Origin: an uncultured Bacteroidales bacterium
GTDB lineage: Bacteria; Bacteroidota; Bacteroidia; Bacteroidales; JAUNSR01
Length of the DNA stretch: 15,138 bases
Assembly (NCBI GenBank): GCA_947074165.1
Contig: CAMTOT010000028.1
Location: 1-15,138 of the forward strand
Direction: 5' to 3'
The notes under the pieces were generated by a model. That model was not told where the DNA came from, searched no databases, and worked only from the letters and a program-made list of their open reading frames with translations. Both the position numbers and the translations under genes were made by a program. Positions 13,846 to 15,138 of this stretch are shown here, piece after piece (the stretch's first letter is position 1; every line of letters begins with the position of its first letter).

Positions 13846-15138
13846 TTAGAACTCTTGTCCGATTACAAAGTGGAAGTTGCTTCCGCTGTTATCTCTTGAT
13901 CCCCATACCGGATCAAATCCGTATGCCCAGTCAATACCCATCATACCAATCATAGGAAGGAAGATACGTACACCGACTCCGGCAGAGCGTTTCATATCAA
14001 ACAGAGTAAACTCTTTTATCTCACTCCATGCATTACCTGCCTCAACAAATGCAAGAGCATAGATTGTTGATGATGGCTGAAGCATTACCGGGAAGCGTAG
14101 CTCAGCTACAAATCTCGCGTATGCGTTAGCAACGTCATACCCTGTATATCCGCTTGTGATTGCCCCGTTCTCGTAACCTCTCAAAGGTATTGTTTCTGTG
14201 ATATACGAAGAGCTATATCCTGACATACCGTCACCACCCATATAATAAGATTCGAAAGGAGATCTCTTATACTTATTATAATATCCAAGAAGACCTGCGT
14301 CAAAACGCGTCATCAACACAAGAGTATTATTATTTGATGTAAGCGGAGTAAATGTCTTACCGGATACTTTGATTTTATAATACTCAAGCCACTTCAAAGT
14401 CTTTTCTTTAAATATATCCTCTTTAGAATATTTATCTGAAGGTTCAAATAAAGAATATGGAGGAGTAACTGTCAATCCTACATTAAATGAAGATCCGCGA
14501 CGTGTATAAATTGGATTATCAATAGATATACGGGCAAGATTCAAATCAAGGCTTATACTATTACTTGTACCATCAGTGATTGGGAAATACTGCCAGTCTT
14601 TAAGGATATAAAGCTGATATGATAATCCCGCTGAGAACTGGAAGTAGTCATCCGGCCATGTAAGACGTTTACCAAACCCTAACGTTGCTCCAAGCATCTG
14701 TATTGACTTATCAGGGTCAATCGCGTACTGATAGCTTGATGAGTTGTTATAATAGTTGCTTCCACCGTAACTGTAGTAAGGATCATAGTAGTTTGAATTA
14801 TTACTGCTATAATAGTTACTGCTTATATCTGTCTGACGGCTGTAATATGCCGAAACGGATAATGAGTTAGGACGTTTGCCTCCAAACCATGGATCCATAA
14901 AGGAAACGCTGTATGCCTGATAATAACTCGCGTTGGTCTGACCTGAGATTGTCAATGTCTGACCTTCACCCTGAGGTATTATACCTTTATAAGTGCTCGG
15001 ATTAAACAGATTCTTTATTGAGAAGTTAGTAAATTTCAAACTCAACTTACCGATTATACCTGTCTGTCCCCAACCTGCGGAAAACTCTACCTGGTCATTT
15101 GCTTTCGATTCAAGAGCGTAAAGAAGGTCCACTGTTCC
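13846..15138 (-). CDS. bamA: BamA/Omp85 outer-membrane assembly protein, C-terminal part (runs off the window)
   Basis: BamA is the essential beta-barrel insertase of the outer membrane. About 430 residues are present. The reading frame is open to the window edge (GTVDLLYALESK), so the true start lies outside; the GTG at 15132 is internal. The first residues are the end of the last POTRA domain (GTVDLLYAL). The 16-strand barrel follows, starting near VEFSAGWGQTG. LRGYE, about 112 residues from the C-terminus, is the conserved VRGF/Y-type lid-lock motif. GIDWAYGFDP is a typical late barrel strand. The chain ends in phenylalanine (GQEF), the usual outer-membrane C-terminal signal. Between early strands there is a Tyr/Asn/Ser-rich, low-complexity stretch. 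It precedes two OmpH genes, the usual Bacteroidetes order. Confidence 0.95.
   Translation of the reverse strand, partial: GTVDLLYALESKANDQVEFSAGWGQTGIIGKLSLKFTNFSIKNLFNPSTYKGIIPQGEGQTLTISGQTNASYYQAYSVSFMDPWFGGKRPNSLSVSAYYSRQTDISSNYYSSNNSNYYDPYYSYGGSNYYNNSSSYQYAIDPDKSIQMLGATLGFGKRLTWPDDYFQFSAGLSYQLYILKDWQYFPITDGTSNSISLDLNLARISIDNPIYTRRGSSFNVGLTVTPPYSLFEPSDKYSKEDIFKEKTLKWLEYYKIKVSGKTFTPLTSNNNTLVLMTRFDAGLLGYYNKYKRSPFESYYMGGDGMSGYSSSYITETIPLRGYENGAITSGYTGYDVANAYARFVAELRFPVMLQPSSTIYALAFVEAGNAWSEIKEFTLFDMKRSAGVGVRIFLPMIGMMGIDWAYGFDPVWGSRDNSGSNFHFVIGQEF

Noticed and set aside
13846..15132. Complete 428-residue bamA-like gene starting at 15132
   Set aside because: The codon at 15132 is GTG and the frame stays open upstream to the window edge with typical POTRA sequence, so it is the 3' part of a longer bamA.

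Overview
The window is the left end of a short-read contig from a member of the Bacteroidetes, most likely order Bacteroidales. The evidence is the gene content (BamA with two OmpH/Skp paralogues, a DUF4906/fimbrillin-like surface lipoprotein, a two-module GH43 enzyme), the promoters of the TAnnTTTG type, the weak Shine-Dalgarno sites and the AT-rich spacers. The genus cannot be fixed from this sequence. Bases 1-55 are not genomic: they are an Illumina P5/i5/read-1 adapter left on the contig end.

Layout. Real sequence starts at about 56 with a short AT-rich stretch and a striking array of four 22-bp palindromic units (101-184), part of which can fold into a 28-bp hairpin. A plus-strand run follows: an Xaa-Pro aminopeptidase, a gamma-carbonic-anhydrase-like hexapeptide protein and glutamate racemase MurI. 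These are tightly packed (18-bp gap, then a 1-bp overlap) and are probably one operon. Next come a sodium:alanine (AGCS) symporter, an AmtB ammonium channel with its own promoter and terminator, and a secreted protein with two GH43 propellers. A perfect 24-bp stem at 8709-8760 ends this half and serves convergent transcription from both sides.

The second half is all on the minus strand. Read in the direction of transcription it has bamA (3' part only; it runs off the window), a terminator, two OmpH/Skp-type chaperones, another terminator, about 630 bp of AT-rich non-coding DNA, a 57-residue small protein, and a 932-residue surface lipoprotein resembling fimbrial tip or DUF4906 proteins.

How the genes fit together. 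The bamA-ompH-ompH cluster assembles outer-membrane proteins and chaperones them across the periplasm. murI supplies D-glutamate for the wall. The aminopeptidase, the alanine symporter and AmtB all serve nitrogen and amino-acid handling, though nothing shows that they are co-regulated. The GH43 protein is a lone carbohydrate enzyme with no SusC/SusD pair nearby. The small protein plus lipoprotein look like a minimal cell-surface or adhesin locus. No RNA gene, CRISPR array, insertion sequence or prophage gene was seen. The parts least explained by standard annotation are the 22-bp palindrome array, the small-protein/lipoprotein pair with its long non-coding upstream region, and the duplicated C-terminal module of the lipoprotein.
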